NCBI RefSeq assembly: GCF_002261335.1
Contig: NZ_NEVL01000004.1
Coordinates: forward strand, 682,001-746,000
Origin: Bordetella genomosp. 1
GTDB taxonomy: Bacteria; Pseudomonadota; Gammaproteobacteria; Burkholderiales; Burkholderiaceae_B
Reading direction: 5' to 3'
DNA length: 64,000 nt
The position numbers were made by a program, and so were the translations under genes. How positions within the stretch are numbered: position 1 is the first letter of the stretch; the number at the start of each line of letters is the position of its first letter. Shown here piece after piece: positions 1-9,352 of this stretch. The notes beneath the pieces are model-generated. The model was not told where the DNA came from. It did no database searches and was given only the letters and a program-made list of their open reading frames with translations.

Positions 1-88
1 GGCGCAATGACTGCATGGAGAAGATCCCGTCTTCAGAGGTGGTGCGGACGGCGCGCGAGCGGGGCCGGGCCCCGCCCGCGGCGCGGAC

Positions 89-1189
89 TTACTTGCCCGC
101 GGCGGCGCGCCACTGCTTGATGAATTCCAGGCGCTTGTTCTGCTCGAGGTAGTCGAGCAGGGTCTCATTGACGGGGATCGGCTTGAGCGCGTTGCCCAGC
201 TTCTTGGTCAGGCCGTCGACGTCGTTGTCGCCGTCGATGTCGTCGCGGATCGAGGCCATGTCGGCCTTGTTGGCGACGATGTCCTGGCCCTTCTTGGACA
301 GCAGGTAGTCCATCCAGAGCTTGGCCGCGTTCTTGTTCTTGGCCTTCTTGCTGATGAAGGCCACGCGCGACAGCACCAGCGTGTAGTCGGTGGGGTACGA
401 CACGCCCAGCGACGGATCGGTCTTGGCCCGCGTCTCGGCATAGGAGCCGAGGATGTTGTAGCCGACGAGGTTCTCGCCGGACGACACGCGTTCCATCATG
501 GTGCCGGTGGACGACTGCACGATCAGGCCGCCCTTCGCGGTGTCGCGCAGCGTGTCGAAGTAGTGGGCGTCGTTGGCCTTGTCCTGCACCGCCAGCATGA
601 AGCCCACGGCCGACTTCTCGATGTCGTAGGTCGTGACCTTGTTCTTGAACTTGTCGGGCTGGCTCGCGATCAGCTTGGCCAGCGCGGTGTGCGTGGTCGG
701 CACCTCGTTCTGCGGGATCAGGCGCTTGTTGTAGATGAAGACGGCCGGCTCGTAGGTGGTGCCGTAGGCCGAGTCTTTCCAGACCGCCCACTTCGGCAGC
801 TTGTCGGCTTCGGGCGAACGGTATTGCAGCGCGTAATCCACGGCGAGCTTGAGCGCCGAGTCCATCGACGAGCTCCACACCACGTCGCCGCTGCCGCTGC
901 CCGAGGCCTGTTCGCTGATGTAGCGGTTGTACAGCTCGGTGCTGTTCATGTCGTTGTATTCCACCTTCACGCCCGGGAACGCGGCCTCGAAGCCGGCGAT
1001 GATCGGGCCCGCGGCCTTGGTGTCGGTGGTGGAATAGATCACGACCTTGCCCTCTTTCTTGGCGCCGTCGATGATCTTCTGATAATCGGCCGGATAGCCT
1101 TCGGGGGCTTGCTGCGCGAGCGCCGCGCCGGACGCGAAGGTGGTCAGGGCGGCCGTCAGGGCGGCGGCCAGGCAGGACTTGGCGAACAT
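89..1189 (-). CDS. ABC-type extracellular solute-binding protein (iron/PgtC-like family)
   Basis: Predicted periplasmic binding protein of about 366 residues. The ATG at 1189 is preferred over upstream in-frame ATGs because GGAGAAGACAGCC lies directly before it, and the protein then opens with a typical Sec signal peptide ending ALA-QQ. The mature part has the fold-type motifs of Fe3+/phosphoglycerate-regulatory (PgtC-like) binding proteins: WAVWKD, YEPAVFIYN, TTYDI and GYNILGSYA. It lies 120 bp downstream of a kinase whose C-terminal domain has the same motifs in the same order, so the two probably sense or bind related ligands. No permease or ATPase genes adjoin it inside the window. Its ligand cannot be read from sequence. 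Confidence 0.85.
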   Translation of the reverse strand: MFAKSCLAAALTAALTTFASGAALAQQAPEGYPADYQKIIDGAKKEGKVVIYSTTDTKAAGPIIAGFEAAFPGVKVEYNDMNSTELYNRYISEQASGSGSGDVVWSSSMDSALKLAVDYALQYRSPEADKLPKWAVWKDSAYGTTYEPAVFIYNKRLIPQNEVPTTHTALAKLIASQPDKFKNKVTTYDIEKSAVGFMLAVQDKANDAHYFDTLRDTAKGGLIVQSSTGTMMERVSSGENLVGYNILGSYAETRAKTDPSLGVSYPTDYTLVLSRVAFISKKAKNKNAAKLWMDYLLSKKGQDIVANKADMASIRDDIDGDNDVDGLTKKLGNALKPIPVNETLLDYLEQNKRLEFIKQWRAAAGK

Positions 1190-1310
1190 GGCTGTCTTCT
1201 CCATTGGAATGATGAAACTGGCTCTATGACCAGCCTGCGAGCATCTTAGGAGTCGCACTCTGTCGGCGTCCTGTCAGCAGCGCCGCCGCATTCCTGGGAC
1301 AAACCCTAGC

Positions 1311-3782
1311 CTAGCGCCGCGCCTCCGGCGTGTCCGTGACCAGCCGCATCCAGTTCTGCACGAAGCGCGATTGACGCTGTTGGTCGAGTCCGACGAGCAG
1401 CGCCGGGCTCAGTACCACGGGCTGCACGATGCCGCGCGTGCGCGCCTGCAGCGCATCGGCGGTCCAGGGCCCCTCGGTGCCCTGCACCAGCGCGCCCAGC
1501 GCGGCGTGGCTCGCCGCCACCCGCTGGCCGGCCGGCGACACCAGCCAGTCGACCAGGTTGCGCGCGAGGTCGGGATTGGGCGCGCGGCGCGCGATCAGCG
1601 CCGAGCGCGCCAGCACCAGCATGTAGTCCTGCGGCAGCACCACGCCGATCTGCGCGCCCGCGGCCTGGCGCGCCAGCGCATACGAGCCCAGCAGGTTGTA
1701 GCCGAGGTCGAGCTCGCCGCGCTCGATCGCGCCCAGCAGCTCGCCGCTGGTGGCGGCCAGCCGCACGCCGACCTGCCCCAGCGCGTTGGCCAGGCCCCAG
1801 AAGTTCGACGACACCAGCTCGTCCTGCTCGGCCAGCACATAGCCCACGTTGCTCGCCGCGATGTCGTAGGTGCCGACGCGGCCGCGCAGGCTGGCACCCT
1901 CGCGCTCGAGCAGGCGCAGCAGCGCCTGGCGCGAGCGCGGCACCGTGTCTTCGTTGAAGCGGCGCGGGTTGTAGACGATCACCGCGGGCTCGAAGGTGAA
2001 GCCGTAGACCTCGTCGCGCCACACCGCCCACGACGGCAGCGTGCGCGCGTACGGCGAGGCATGGCTCATGGCGTAGCCGTCGTTGGCCAGCCGCACCTGC
2101 AGGTCCGGCGCGGAGCTGATCAGCACGTCCACGTCCGCAAGCTCGCCCGCGATGGTGGCCTCGTAGAGCTCGCGGCTGCCCATCTCGCGGTAGACCACGG
2201 TCACGTCGGGCCGCTCCTGCTGGAAGCCGGCGATCAGCGGCGCGAACACCGGCGTGTCGGTCGGGCCCGCCACGGTCAGCACGCGGCTCGACGGCCGCGG
2301 CGCGGGATAGCGGCTCTCGACGTAGCGTTCGGCCGCGGGCGCCGGCGCGGGCAGCAGGCCGCCCAGCAGCACCGCCGCGAGCAGCCAGCCCGCCAGCCGC
2401 CGGCCCGCACGCGGCCGCGCCAGGGGCAGCACGATGCGCGCCATCAGGCCGCCACCGGGCCGGTCCTGCAGCCAGAGCGAGCCGCCGTGCGCCTGCGCCA
2501 CCGAGCGCACGATCGCCAGGCCCAGCCCCGAGCCCGGCAGGCCGCTGGCGCCGCGCTCGAAGCGCTGCTGCACGCGTTCCTTGTCGGCATCCTCGATGCC
2601 GGGGCCGCGATCCGACACGGTGAGCGCGAGCCGATAGCCCGCCACCGGCGTCACCTGGATGTCCACCTGCGACGCCGGCGCGTAGCGCAGCGCGTTGTCG
2701 ACCAGGTTGCGCAGCATCTCGCGCAGCGCCACGCGATCGCCCAGCACCCGGGCGCGGCGCAGCTCCGGCGCGATCGCGATGCGCAGCCGGCGCGCGTCCA
2801 GCGGGCCGATGCGCCGGCGGGTCTCGTTGACGGTCTCGGCCACGCCCACCGCGGTGCGCTCGCCGCGCCCGAGCCGGTGCGCGATGGTGGCATCCATCAG
2901 CAGCTGGTTGATGAGCTGGCTCGCCTGCGTGGCGTTCTGGTGGATGCGGTCGACGCGCTCGCGCAGGCGTTCGGGGTCGCGCTCCTCGAGCGCCACTTCC
3001 GCTTGCGCGCGCAACGATGCCAGCGGCGTGCGAACCTGGTGGGCCGAGTCGGCCACCAGCGTGTTGAGGCTGTCCATCATGGTCGCCAACCTGCGCATGA
3101 ATGCATTGAGGGCCTCGGCCAGGCGCCGCACCTCGTTGGGCACGGGCGCACGCAGGGGCGCGAGGTCGTCGGGTTCGCGGTGGCGCAGCTCGCGCTCCAC
3201 CGCGGCCAGCGGCGCGAAGGCGCGCTGGATGCCGAACCACAGCAGGGCCAGCGCCACGCCCACCACCACCAGCAGCGGCCACAGGCTGCGGTTGAGGATC
3301 TCGGCGGCGAGCGCCTGGCGCGATCCCAGCGTCTCGGCCACGCGCACCGTCACCCAGCCCGCATGCTGGCTGGCCGACACCAGCCGCCCCACCGTCGCCA
3401 CCCGCACCGGCTCGTCGTGATACTCGCCATACGAGAACTGCGGCACGGCGGAATCGGCCAGCGGCAGGCCGGGCGCGAGGTCGGCATAGCCCGTGATCGC
3501 GCGGCCGCTGCTGTTGAGCGCCTGATAGAACACCCGCTCGCTGCCCGGCAGCATGGCCAGCGAAGAAAACGGCGGCTCCACCGTCACGCCCGCGTCGTCG
3601 ATCTGCACCGAGCCCGCGATGGTGAGCGCGGAGGCCGCCAGCAGCCGGTCGAAGGCCTGTTCCGAGGCGCGATGGGCGTAGGCGCGCAGGAAGAAGAACA
3701 GCGCGATCGAGGCACAGGCCAGCGCCACCAGCGCGAGCACGAACACGCGCCGCCGGATCGAGAATCCGTCAGTCCGCCTCAT
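1311..3782 (-). CDS. Sensor histidine kinase fused to a C-terminal solute-binding domain
   Basis: An 823-residue fusion. Residues 1-450 are a TctE-like sensor kinase: membrane segment 14-33, periplasmic loop, second membrane segment 167-186, HAMP, HisKA with the phospho-acceptor H248 in AHQVRTPLASLR, and HATPase with N363, DRGPGI (391-396) and GSGLGLAI (417-424). Residues 463-483 form a further hydrophobic stretch that ends APAPAA like a signal sequence. Residues 500-823 are a periplasmic-binding-protein domain homologous to the gene at 89-1189 (WAVWRD, FEPAVIVYN, GTYDI, GYNLLGSYA). Its start overlaps the response regulator by 14 bp, so the pair is co-translated. The kinase part is sure; whether the binding domain stays tethered or is cleaved off is unknown. 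Confidence 0.9.
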   Translation of the reverse strand: MRRTDGFSIRRRVFVLALVALACASIALFFFLRAYAHRASEQAFDRLLAASALTIAGSVQIDDAGVTVEPPFSSLAMLPGSERVFYQALNSSGRAITGYADLAPGLPLADSAVPQFSYGEYHDEPVRVATVGRLVSASQHAGWVTVRVAETLGSRQALAAEILNRSLWPLLVVVGVALALLWFGIQRAFAPLAAVERELRHREPDDLAPLRAPVPNEVRRLAEALNAFMRRLATMMDSLNTLVADSAHQVRTPLASLRAQAEVALEERDPERLRERVDRIHQNATQASQLINQLLMDATIAHRLGRGERTAVGVAETVNETRRRIGPLDARRLRIAIAPELRRARVLGDRVALREMLRNLVDNALRYAPASQVDIQVTPVAGYRLALTVSDRGPGIEDADKERVQQRFERGASGLPGSGLGLAIVRSVAQAHGGSLWLQDRPGGGLMARIVLPLARPRAGRRLAGWLLAAVLLGGLLPAPAPAAERYVESRYPAPRPSSRVLTVAGPTDTPVFAPLIAGFQQERPDVTVVYREMGSRELYEATIAGELADVDVLISSAPDLQVRLANDGYAMSHASPYARTLPSWAVWRDEVYGFTFEPAVIVYNPRRFNEDTVPRSRQALLRLLEREGASLRGRVGTYDIAASNVGYVLAEQDELVSSNFWGLANALGQVGVRLAATSGELLGAIERGELDLGYNLLGSYALARQAAGAQIGVVLPQDYMLVLARSALIARRAPNPDLARNLVDWLVSPAGQRVAASHAALGALVQGTEGPWTADALQARTRGIVQPVVLSPALLVGLDQQRQSRFVQNWMRLVTDTPEARR

Positions 3783-4440
3783 CGAGTCGCGCCTGGTAAC
3801 CCACGCCGCGCACCGTCACGATGTCGACCGACGCGCCCGCCAGCTTCTTGCGCAGGCGCGAGATCAGCAGCTCCAGTGCGTTGAGCGACACGTCGTCGGC
3901 GTCGAACAGTTGCGCCATCAACCGTTCCTTGGCCACGGTCTGGCCCTGCCGCGCCAGCAGGATCTCGAGCAGGCGGAACTCGCGCCGGCCCAGCTCGAGC
4001 GCCGTGCCGTCGAGCGCGACGCTGCGGTTGGCGGCGTCCAGCGTCAGGTTGCCGAACGCCACCGTGCTGGAGGTCTGGCCCGAGGGGCGGCGCATCAGCG
4101 CGCGCAGCCGCGCCTCGAGTTCGCGCAGGTCGAACGGCTTGACCAGGTAATCGTCGGCGCCCAGGTCGAGCATGTCGACCTTGTCCTCGATCTCGGCACG
4201 CGCCGTCATGACCAGCACCGGCGACTCCAGGCCGCCGCCGCGCAGCTCGCGCAGCACGGCAAAGCCATCCTTGGCCGGCAGATTGATGTCGAGCACCAGC
4301 GCGTCCCAGGGCTCGGCGCGGCCCCATTGCACCGCGGCCGCGCCGTCGCGCACCCATTGCACGCTGTGGCCGGCATTGCGCAGCTTGCTCTCCACGGCAT
4401 CACCCAGGTCGGCGTTGTCCTCGACCAGCAGAATGCGCAT
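3769..4440 (-). CDS. OmpR/PhoB-family response regulator (TctD-like)
   Basis: A 223-residue two-component regulator. The start at 4440 is chosen because GAGGGGAGACGAGAC precedes it and the protein then begins MRILLVEDNADLG, the canonical receiver start. The receiver domain has the acidic ED pair at 7-8 and phospho-acceptor D51 in LVLDINLP. The C-terminal winged helix (about 125-220) carries the LGRREFRLLEILL and ISRLRKKL segments of OmpR-type DNA-binding domains. The gene heads the operon with the kinase-binding-protein fusion and the free binding protein. By analogy with TctDE or Pgt systems it would control a solute-uptake function, but no transporter target is visible nearby. Confidence 0.92.
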   Translation of the reverse strand: MRILLVEDNADLGDAVESKLRNAGHSVQWVRDGAAAVQWGRAEPWDALVLDINLPAKDGFAVLRELRGGGLESPVLVMTARAEIEDKVDMLDLGADDYLVKPFDLRELEARLRALMRRPSGQTSSTVAFGNLTLDAANRSVALDGTALELGRREFRLLEILLARQGQTVAKERLMAQLFDADDVSLNALELLISRLRKKLAGASVDIVTVRGVGYQARLDEAD

Positions 4441-4538
4441 GTCTCGTCTCCCCTCTGCATTTTTTTCGAGGTTGTGTGCGAGGGAGTGTAGCCCGCGGGG
4501 GCTTTCAGATGGCATTCATCGCGCGCGGGCGGGAGGCC

Positions 4539-4904
4539 TCACAGGAAGCGCATCGCGCCGGCCTCGATCCAGGGCAGGCCCAGGCCCGCCGCCGTCGCGC
4601 ACAGGGCCAACCCACCGAGCCGGCGCGGCGCCAGGCTGAGCGTCAGCGCCGCCAGCAGCGCGCCGCACGACAGCATGCCGGCCCAGACCACGGTCGCGAC
4701 CGCCGCCCCCCAGGGTTGCAGGCAGGCGGCCAGTGCCGCGGCCGCCAGCAGCAGCGCGCACAGGCGCAGCGCGCGGCGCAGGCGCGGCGGCACGGCTTCG
4801 CTGCCGGTGGCCTGCTCGAAATGGCGGTCCATGGCCAGCGCGAGGCAGGCGCAGGCCGCGTAGAGCAGCGCCAGGGCGGCCAGCGCCGCGGTGGTCGTGC
4901 TCAT
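4539..4904 (-). CDS. DUF3325 family small membrane protein
   Basis: A 121-residue, strongly hydrophobic protein starting MSTTTAALAALALLYAACA, with about four predicted membrane segments. The start at 4904 overlaps the stop of the PepSY protein as ATGA, so the two are translationally coupled. DUF3325 proteins are commonly the last gene behind a TonB siderophore receptor and a PepSY membrane protein, which is the arrangement here. The biochemical role is not established; a part in inner-membrane handling of iron or siderophore is an inference from the neighbours. A longer same-frame reading frame running upstream to 6716 is only a GC-rich shadow of the PepSY gene. Confidence 0.8.
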   Translation of the reverse strand: MSTTTAALAALALLYAACACLALAMDRHFEQATGSEAVPPRLRRALRLCALLLAAAALAACLQPWGAAVATVVWAGMLSCGALLAALTLSLAPRRLGGLALCATAAGLGLPWIEAGAMRFL

Positions 4905-6760
4905 GCCGGCGCCATCAGCCAGGCCAGCGGCGCCAGCACGGCCAGCGCCAGCAGCAGCCCGCACCAGGCGCGCCGCGCGGCGAACACCCACAGCGCGGCC
5001 ACCGCGTAGAACAGGAAGGCCAGCAGGCTGGCGGCGACCACGCCCAGTGCCGGGCGGGCGAGGCCGGTGTCCGCCAGTAGGCGGGCCAGCACGGCGGCGG
5101 CCGACGCCGCCAACGCGTAGCCGCCCGCGACGGCGCAGACCACGCGCCCCAGCACGCGCCAGCGGTGACCGGCCGGTGTTGCCACGCCGCGCAGGCGCCA
5201 GGCCAGCACCGCAAACAGCCCGCCGAACCCGACCACGGTGGTCTCCACCAGCGCCGGCTGCCAGTCGCCCTGGCGCGCATAGCCGAGCAGATGCTGGCCG
5301 GTGCTCAGCGCGTTGCTCAATGGCAGCGCCAGGCACAGCAGCGCGGCGCAGGCGAACTGCTCGACCCAGGCGCGCTGCGGCGGCCGCAGGCAGGCATGCA
5401 GCAGGCTCGCGAGCCACACCGCGAAAAAGGCCTGGATCTCCCAGGCGTCGCGGCCCGGCTGCGCGGCCGGGATCAGGCGGTTGGCATGGAAGTACGCGAT
5501 ACAGGCCACGCAGGCGCCGGCGATGGCCGCCACGTTGAGCGATTCGGCCACGCGGTAGAACGCCGGCGTCGCCGCGCCGAACTCCGACTCGCCGCGGTTG
5601 CGGCGCTTGAGCATGAAGAGCACCACGCCGGAGGCCATCATCAGCGCGCCCGCCAGGCCCAGGACGAAGTACAGCCAGCGCACCGTCCAGCCGCCGAACG
5701 ACGCCACGTGCAGCCGTTCCATGACCTCGTGCGCGGCATCCGCCGGCTGGCGTCCGGCCGCGCGATGCACGGCGATGTAGGCGCCGCTGGCGCCGTCGAA
5801 CACGGCCCGGCCGGCCGGGCTGGAGAGATCGCGGATCGCGGCCTCGGGATCCGGCCGCGCATAGACGCTGACGCGCGCCCCGGGCTGTCCGGGGCGCTCG
5901 ACCATGACCATGCGCGCGGGGCTGCTTAGCTCGCGCTGCGCGGCCTGCACCAGCGCGTCGAGCTGGCGGTGCACGGGCCGGTCCGCCGCGAGCGCGGGCG
6001 CCGCGGGCAACACCTGCGTCCGGTCGGCGCCGGCCGCGTCGGCCTGCTCGGCCTGCCAACGCGCCATGCCCTGCTCGCCATACAGCGCATGCAGCGGCAG
6101 CGGCATGTAGCTCACGTAGAAGATCGCCAGGCCGGTGTAGGCGATCATCAGCTGGAACGGCAGCGTGAGCACGGCGGACGCGTTGTGGCCGTCGAGCCAG
6201 GCGCGCTGGCCACGACCGGGCCGGAAGGTGAAGAAATCCTTGAAGATGCGCTTGTGCACCACCACGCCGGAGAGCAGCGCCACCAGCATGCCGACCGTCA
6301 GCCAGCCCACCAGCCAGAAACCGGTGGCGCCGGCATGCAGCGTGTAGTGCAGCGTCATGAAGTGGCGCCCGCCCTCGGTCTTGCGGCCCCACGGCTGCGG
6401 CAGCACGGCGCCGTTGCGGGGATCCAGCGCGGCCTCGTGCGTGACGCCGGCGGGGGTGCGCCAGACGGCCCGCAGCGCCTGGCCGGGCTGCTCGGGCAGC
6501 TCGATGCGCCAGAAGCGCGCTCCCGTCCCCTGCGCCTCGAGCAGCGCGACGGCGGCGTCCAGCGCGCGCGCCAGCGCCGCGGCCGGGTCCGCCACCGTGG
6601 CCGCGGGCGGCAGCGCGGGCTCGGCCGTCATCCAGCGCGAGATCGGCGCGCGGAACACGCTGATGCTGCCCGCCAGGAAGATCATGCACAGCAGCCAGCC
6701 GCACACCAGTCCGCACCAGGTGTGCAGCCAGCTCATGCGCTGGCGCAGGCCCGCCTGCAT
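4901..6760 (-). CDS. PepSY-associated TM protein (iron-regulated, PiuB-like)
   Basis: About 619 residues, starting MQAGLRQRMSWLHTWCGLV at 6760, two bases after the stop of the TonB receptor. The opening segment with the WLHTW..L motif and membrane helix is typical of PepSY-TM family proteins, and several more helices follow (near HFMTLHYTLHAG, the segment before WLDGHNASAVL, and the C-terminal third). Conserved histidines in HTW, LHY and DGH are candidate heme or metal ligands; some family members are ferric-siderophore reductases. The location between a siderophore receptor and DUF3325 supports a role in inner-membrane release or reduction of siderophore iron. Upstream in-frame sequence within the receptor gene is not coding. 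Confidence 0.85.
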   Translation of the reverse strand: MQAGLRQRMSWLHTWCGLVCGWLLCMIFLAGSISVFRAPISRWMTAEPALPPAATVADPAAALARALDAAVALLEAQGTGARFWRIELPEQPGQALRAVWRTPAGVTHEAALDPRNGAVLPQPWGRKTEGGRHFMTLHYTLHAGATGFWLVGWLTVGMLVALLSGVVVHKRIFKDFFTFRPGRGQRAWLDGHNASAVLTLPFQLMIAYTGLAIFYVSYMPLPLHALYGEQGMARWQAEQADAAGADRTQVLPAAPALAADRPVHRQLDALVQAAQRELSSPARMVMVERPGQPGARVSVYARPDPEAAIRDLSSPAGRAVFDGASGAYIAVHRAAGRQPADAAHEVMERLHVASFGGWTVRWLYFVLGLAGALMMASGVVLFMLKRRNRGESEFGAATPAFYRVAESLNVAAIAGACVACIAYFHANRLIPAAQPGRDAWEIQAFFAVWLASLLHACLRPPQRAWVEQFACAALLCLALPLSNALSTGQHLLGYARQGDWQPALVETTVVGFGGLFAVLAWRLRGVATPAGHRWRVLGRVVCAVAGGYALAASAAAVLARLLADTGLARPALGVVAASLLAFLFYAVAALWVFAARRAWCGLLLALAVLAPLAWLMAPA

Positions 6761-6762
6761 CG

Positions 6763-9240
6763 TCAGAACGTGCCGCGCAGGGTCAGCATGGCATTGCGGG
6801 GATCGCCGTAATGGATGCCGTTGACCATGTTGCCCACCGCGCTGTAGTAGGTTTTGTCGAAGATGTTGTTGACGTTGAGCGAGGCGGCCCAGTTGCGGTT
6901 GATCTGGTACCTGGCGTACGCGTTCCAGACCGCGCGGCCGCTCGCCTTCGCCTCCAGTTCGCCGATCTGGCGCGACTGGCCGCTCTGCACGTTGACGCCG
7001 CCGCCCACGGTGAAGGCGCTCAGGTCGCCGGGCAGCTGATAGGTGGTCCAGAGGCGGAAGATGTGCTTGGGCGCGTACCAGGCGAAGGCCTTGCCCTCGC
7101 TGTCCTGGTCCTTCAGGTACTTGGTGGTGTTGAAGGTATAGCCGGCATACAGATTCCAGCCGCGCGTGAGCTCGCCGCTGATCTCGGCGTCGAAGCCCTG
7201 GCTGCGCACCTTGCCGCCGTCGGTGTAGCAGTAGTAGTCGGCGGCGCAGGTCGGGCTGCTGTTGAAGTCGACCTGGGCGCGGTTGCTCTGGTCGATGCGG
7301 AACAGCGCGAAGGCCGTGTTGATGCGGCCGTCGAGCAGCTCGCCCTTGAGTCCCAGCTCGTAGTTCTCGCCGACCACGGGCTTGAGATTCTGGCCCGCCG
7401 CGTTCACGTTGCTCTGCGGCTGGAAGATGTCGGTGTAGCTGAAGTAGGTGGTCCACTGCGGCGTCAGGTCGAGCACCAGCCCGGCGTAGGGCGTGAAGTG
7501 CGTGTTCTCCTGCACCGTCTGCCCGCTCACCTTCACGCCCGCCGTCGTGGTGTCGGTATCCCAGTAGCGGCTCGAGCGGCTGAAGCGCCCGCCCAGCACC
7601 AGCTTGAGCGGATCGGCCAGCTGCAGGCGCGTGGCGCCATAGAAACCGAGCTCGCGGGCCGAGCCGATGCGCATCTCGTCGGTGCCGGCGTGCATCGCGG
7701 CGCCGACGGGCTCGGGCAGGTCCGGGTCGAAGTTGAACGCATTGAAGTTCGCGTAATTGACCAGATACGAGTAGGTGGTGTCGATCCGGTTGTGCGAGTA
7801 GGTGGTGCCCAGCACGATCTCGTGCGTGCGGCCAAACGCCTGCACCTTGCCCAGCAGGTTCGCATCCAGGCCCGAGGTGTCGATGTCGGCCACCGTCTTG
7901 GCCACGTTGACCTGCGCCATGTTGGTCACCGGGTTCACCGCGCGGCTCGAGGTGGTGTACTTCAGGTACTGCTTTTCCTTGACGTAGGCGCCGGTCACCT
8001 TGACGCGCCAGTCGTCGTTGAAGGCGTGGGTGAAGTCGGCATAGAAGCCGTCGTTGGTGGTTTCCTGGCGGTTCCAGTTGGCGGCGAAGCTGGTGGAGCG
8101 CTTGAAGCCCACCTCCTCGCCGTTGCTGTAGCGCGGCAGGCCCGACACCGAGGGGCGGCCGCGCAGGTCTTCGTGGCTGTAGCCCAGGTTGAGCTGCGTG
8201 CGCGGCGAGAAGTCGTATTCCAGCGTGCCGTAGAAGGTGGTGTTCTTGAAGTTGACGCGATCGACGAACGAATGGACGTCCTGGCGGTCGATCAGCGCGC
8301 GGCCGCGCAGGCTGCCGTCCTCGTTCAGCACGCCGCTGCCGTCGAGCTGCACGCCGTAGCGGTCCCAGCTGCCGGCCTTGGTCTCGACCATGAAGTGGTC
8401 TTCGGCCAGCGGCCGCTTGCGCACCAGGTTCACCGCGCCGCCGGGCGAGCCCGAGCCCTGCAGCAGGCCGGCCGCGCCCCGCAGCACTTCCACGCGGTCA
8501 TACATGGCGGTGCCGCCGGAATAGTTGTTTGCGCGACCATAGAAGCCGCGCTCGAGCGGCACGCCGTCGTACTGGATCACCGAGTTCTCGAACCCGCGCG
8601 AATAGATGTACTTGCCGCCCTGCGGGCTCTGCTGCAGGGTCACGCCGGTGGTGTTCTCGAGCGCGTCGTAGACCGAGGCGAGGTTCTGCTCGTCGAGGCG
8701 CTGCCGCGTCACGACGCTGATCGACTGCGGAATCTCGCGCAGGCGCTGTTCGCCCTTGCCGATCGTGGCAGACGCGGTGGTGTACGAGCCGGTGCCCTCG
8801 GTCACGAGGCGATATTCCTGTCCGGTCACCGTCACCGGCTCGAGCATGGCGGTGCCGCCCGCGGGCAGCCTGCGCACGGCGAAACCGCCGCTGGCCAGGC
8901 GCGCGCCCTCGAAGCCGGTGCCGGCCAGCAGCGCGGCGAGGCCGCGGCTGGCGCTCCAGTTGCCCTTCAGGCCCGCCGTGCGCAGGCCTTCGACCTGCCC
9001 CGCGTCGAACGACACGTTCACGCCCGCGGCGCGGCCGAACTGGTTGAGCGCCTGGTCGAGCGGGCCGGCCTCGATGGCAAACGCATGTTCCGCTTCCTGC
9101 GGCGCGACGGCGGCCTGCGCCTGGGCGGCGGGCACATACCCGACGAGGGCGGCGCCGCAGAGCACGCCGGAGAGGGCCGCAGACAGTGCGGTGGGAACGG
9201 GCGCGCGGCGCGCCGACACACGAGGACGAGCGAGGGTCAT
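6763..9240 (-). CDS. TonB-dependent siderophore receptor with STN signalling domain
   Basis: An 825-residue outer-membrane receptor. A signal peptide covers residues 1-42. An STN (secretin/TonB N-terminal) domain covers about 52-123 (FAIEAGPLDQALNQFGRAAG), which is the signalling module of FecA/FpvA-type transducers. The plug starts about 165 (REIPQSISVVTRQRL) and the beta-barrel runs to a C-terminal phenylalanine in MLTLRGTF. The STN domain fits the sigma factor and FecR-like anti-sigma just upstream, so ligand binding should induce its own transcription. The arrangement resembles the Bordetella BfrZ type of xenosiderophore system, but the siderophore cannot be told from sequence. The downstream PepSY and DUF3325 genes are probably co-transcribed. 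Confidence 0.93.
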   Translation of the reverse strand: MTLARPRVSARRAPVPTALSAALSGVLCGAALVGYVPAAQAQAAVAPQEAEHAFAIEAGPLDQALNQFGRAAGVNVSFDAGQVEGLRTAGLKGNWSASRGLAALLAGTGFEGARLASGGFAVRRLPAGGTAMLEPVTVTGQEYRLVTEGTGSYTTASATIGKGEQRLREIPQSISVVTRQRLDEQNLASVYDALENTTGVTLQQSPQGGKYIYSRGFENSVIQYDGVPLERGFYGRANNYSGGTAMYDRVEVLRGAAGLLQGSGSPGGAVNLVRKRPLAEDHFMVETKAGSWDRYGVQLDGSGVLNEDGSLRGRALIDRQDVHSFVDRVNFKNTTFYGTLEYDFSPRTQLNLGYSHEDLRGRPSVSGLPRYSNGEEVGFKRSTSFAANWNRQETTNDGFYADFTHAFNDDWRVKVTGAYVKEKQYLKYTTSSRAVNPVTNMAQVNVAKTVADIDTSGLDANLLGKVQAFGRTHEIVLGTTYSHNRIDTTYSYLVNYANFNAFNFDPDLPEPVGAAMHAGTDEMRIGSARELGFYGATRLQLADPLKLVLGGRFSRSSRYWDTDTTTAGVKVSGQTVQENTHFTPYAGLVLDLTPQWTTYFSYTDIFQPQSNVNAAGQNLKPVVGENYELGLKGELLDGRINTAFALFRIDQSNRAQVDFNSSPTCAADYYCYTDGGKVRSQGFDAEISGELTRGWNLYAGYTFNTTKYLKDQDSEGKAFAWYAPKHIFRLWTTYQLPGDLSAFTVGGGVNVQSGQSRQIGELEAKASGRAVWNAYARYQINRNWAASLNVNNIFDKTYYSAVGNMVNGIHYGDPRNAMLTLRGTF

Positions 9241-9352
9241 TGCTTCTTCTTGAAAGGGCCAGGTTGAGAGCGTTCTTTCCCTGTAGGCCGGTCAAGAATC
9301 CAGATCCCCTCACTTTTTCGGAAAATATTTTTGCGCGGGGCCGCGCGGTGCG

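Noticed and set aside
59-75. Terminator hairpin GCGGGGCC/GGCCCCGC downstream of the first binding-protein gene
   Set aside because: The loop would be one base or the stem must shrink, and no U-run follows; in such GC-rich DNA this is expected by chance.
1371-3884. A plus-strand open frame of 837 codons opposite the kinase gene
   Set aside because: Its translation is Arg/His/Ala/Gln-rich and featureless; it is an antisense shadow of a GC-rich gene whose own frame has clear domains.
4904-6716. Extended reading of the DUF3325 frame upstream through the PepSY gene
   Set aside because: The extension has no family similarity, while a start with ATGA overlap at 4904 gives the normal DUF3325 length.
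6811-9267. A plus-strand open frame of 818 codons opposite the TonB receptor
   Set aside because: Low-complexity composition and no domain; the minus-strand receptor is unambiguous from signal peptide to C-terminal Phe.
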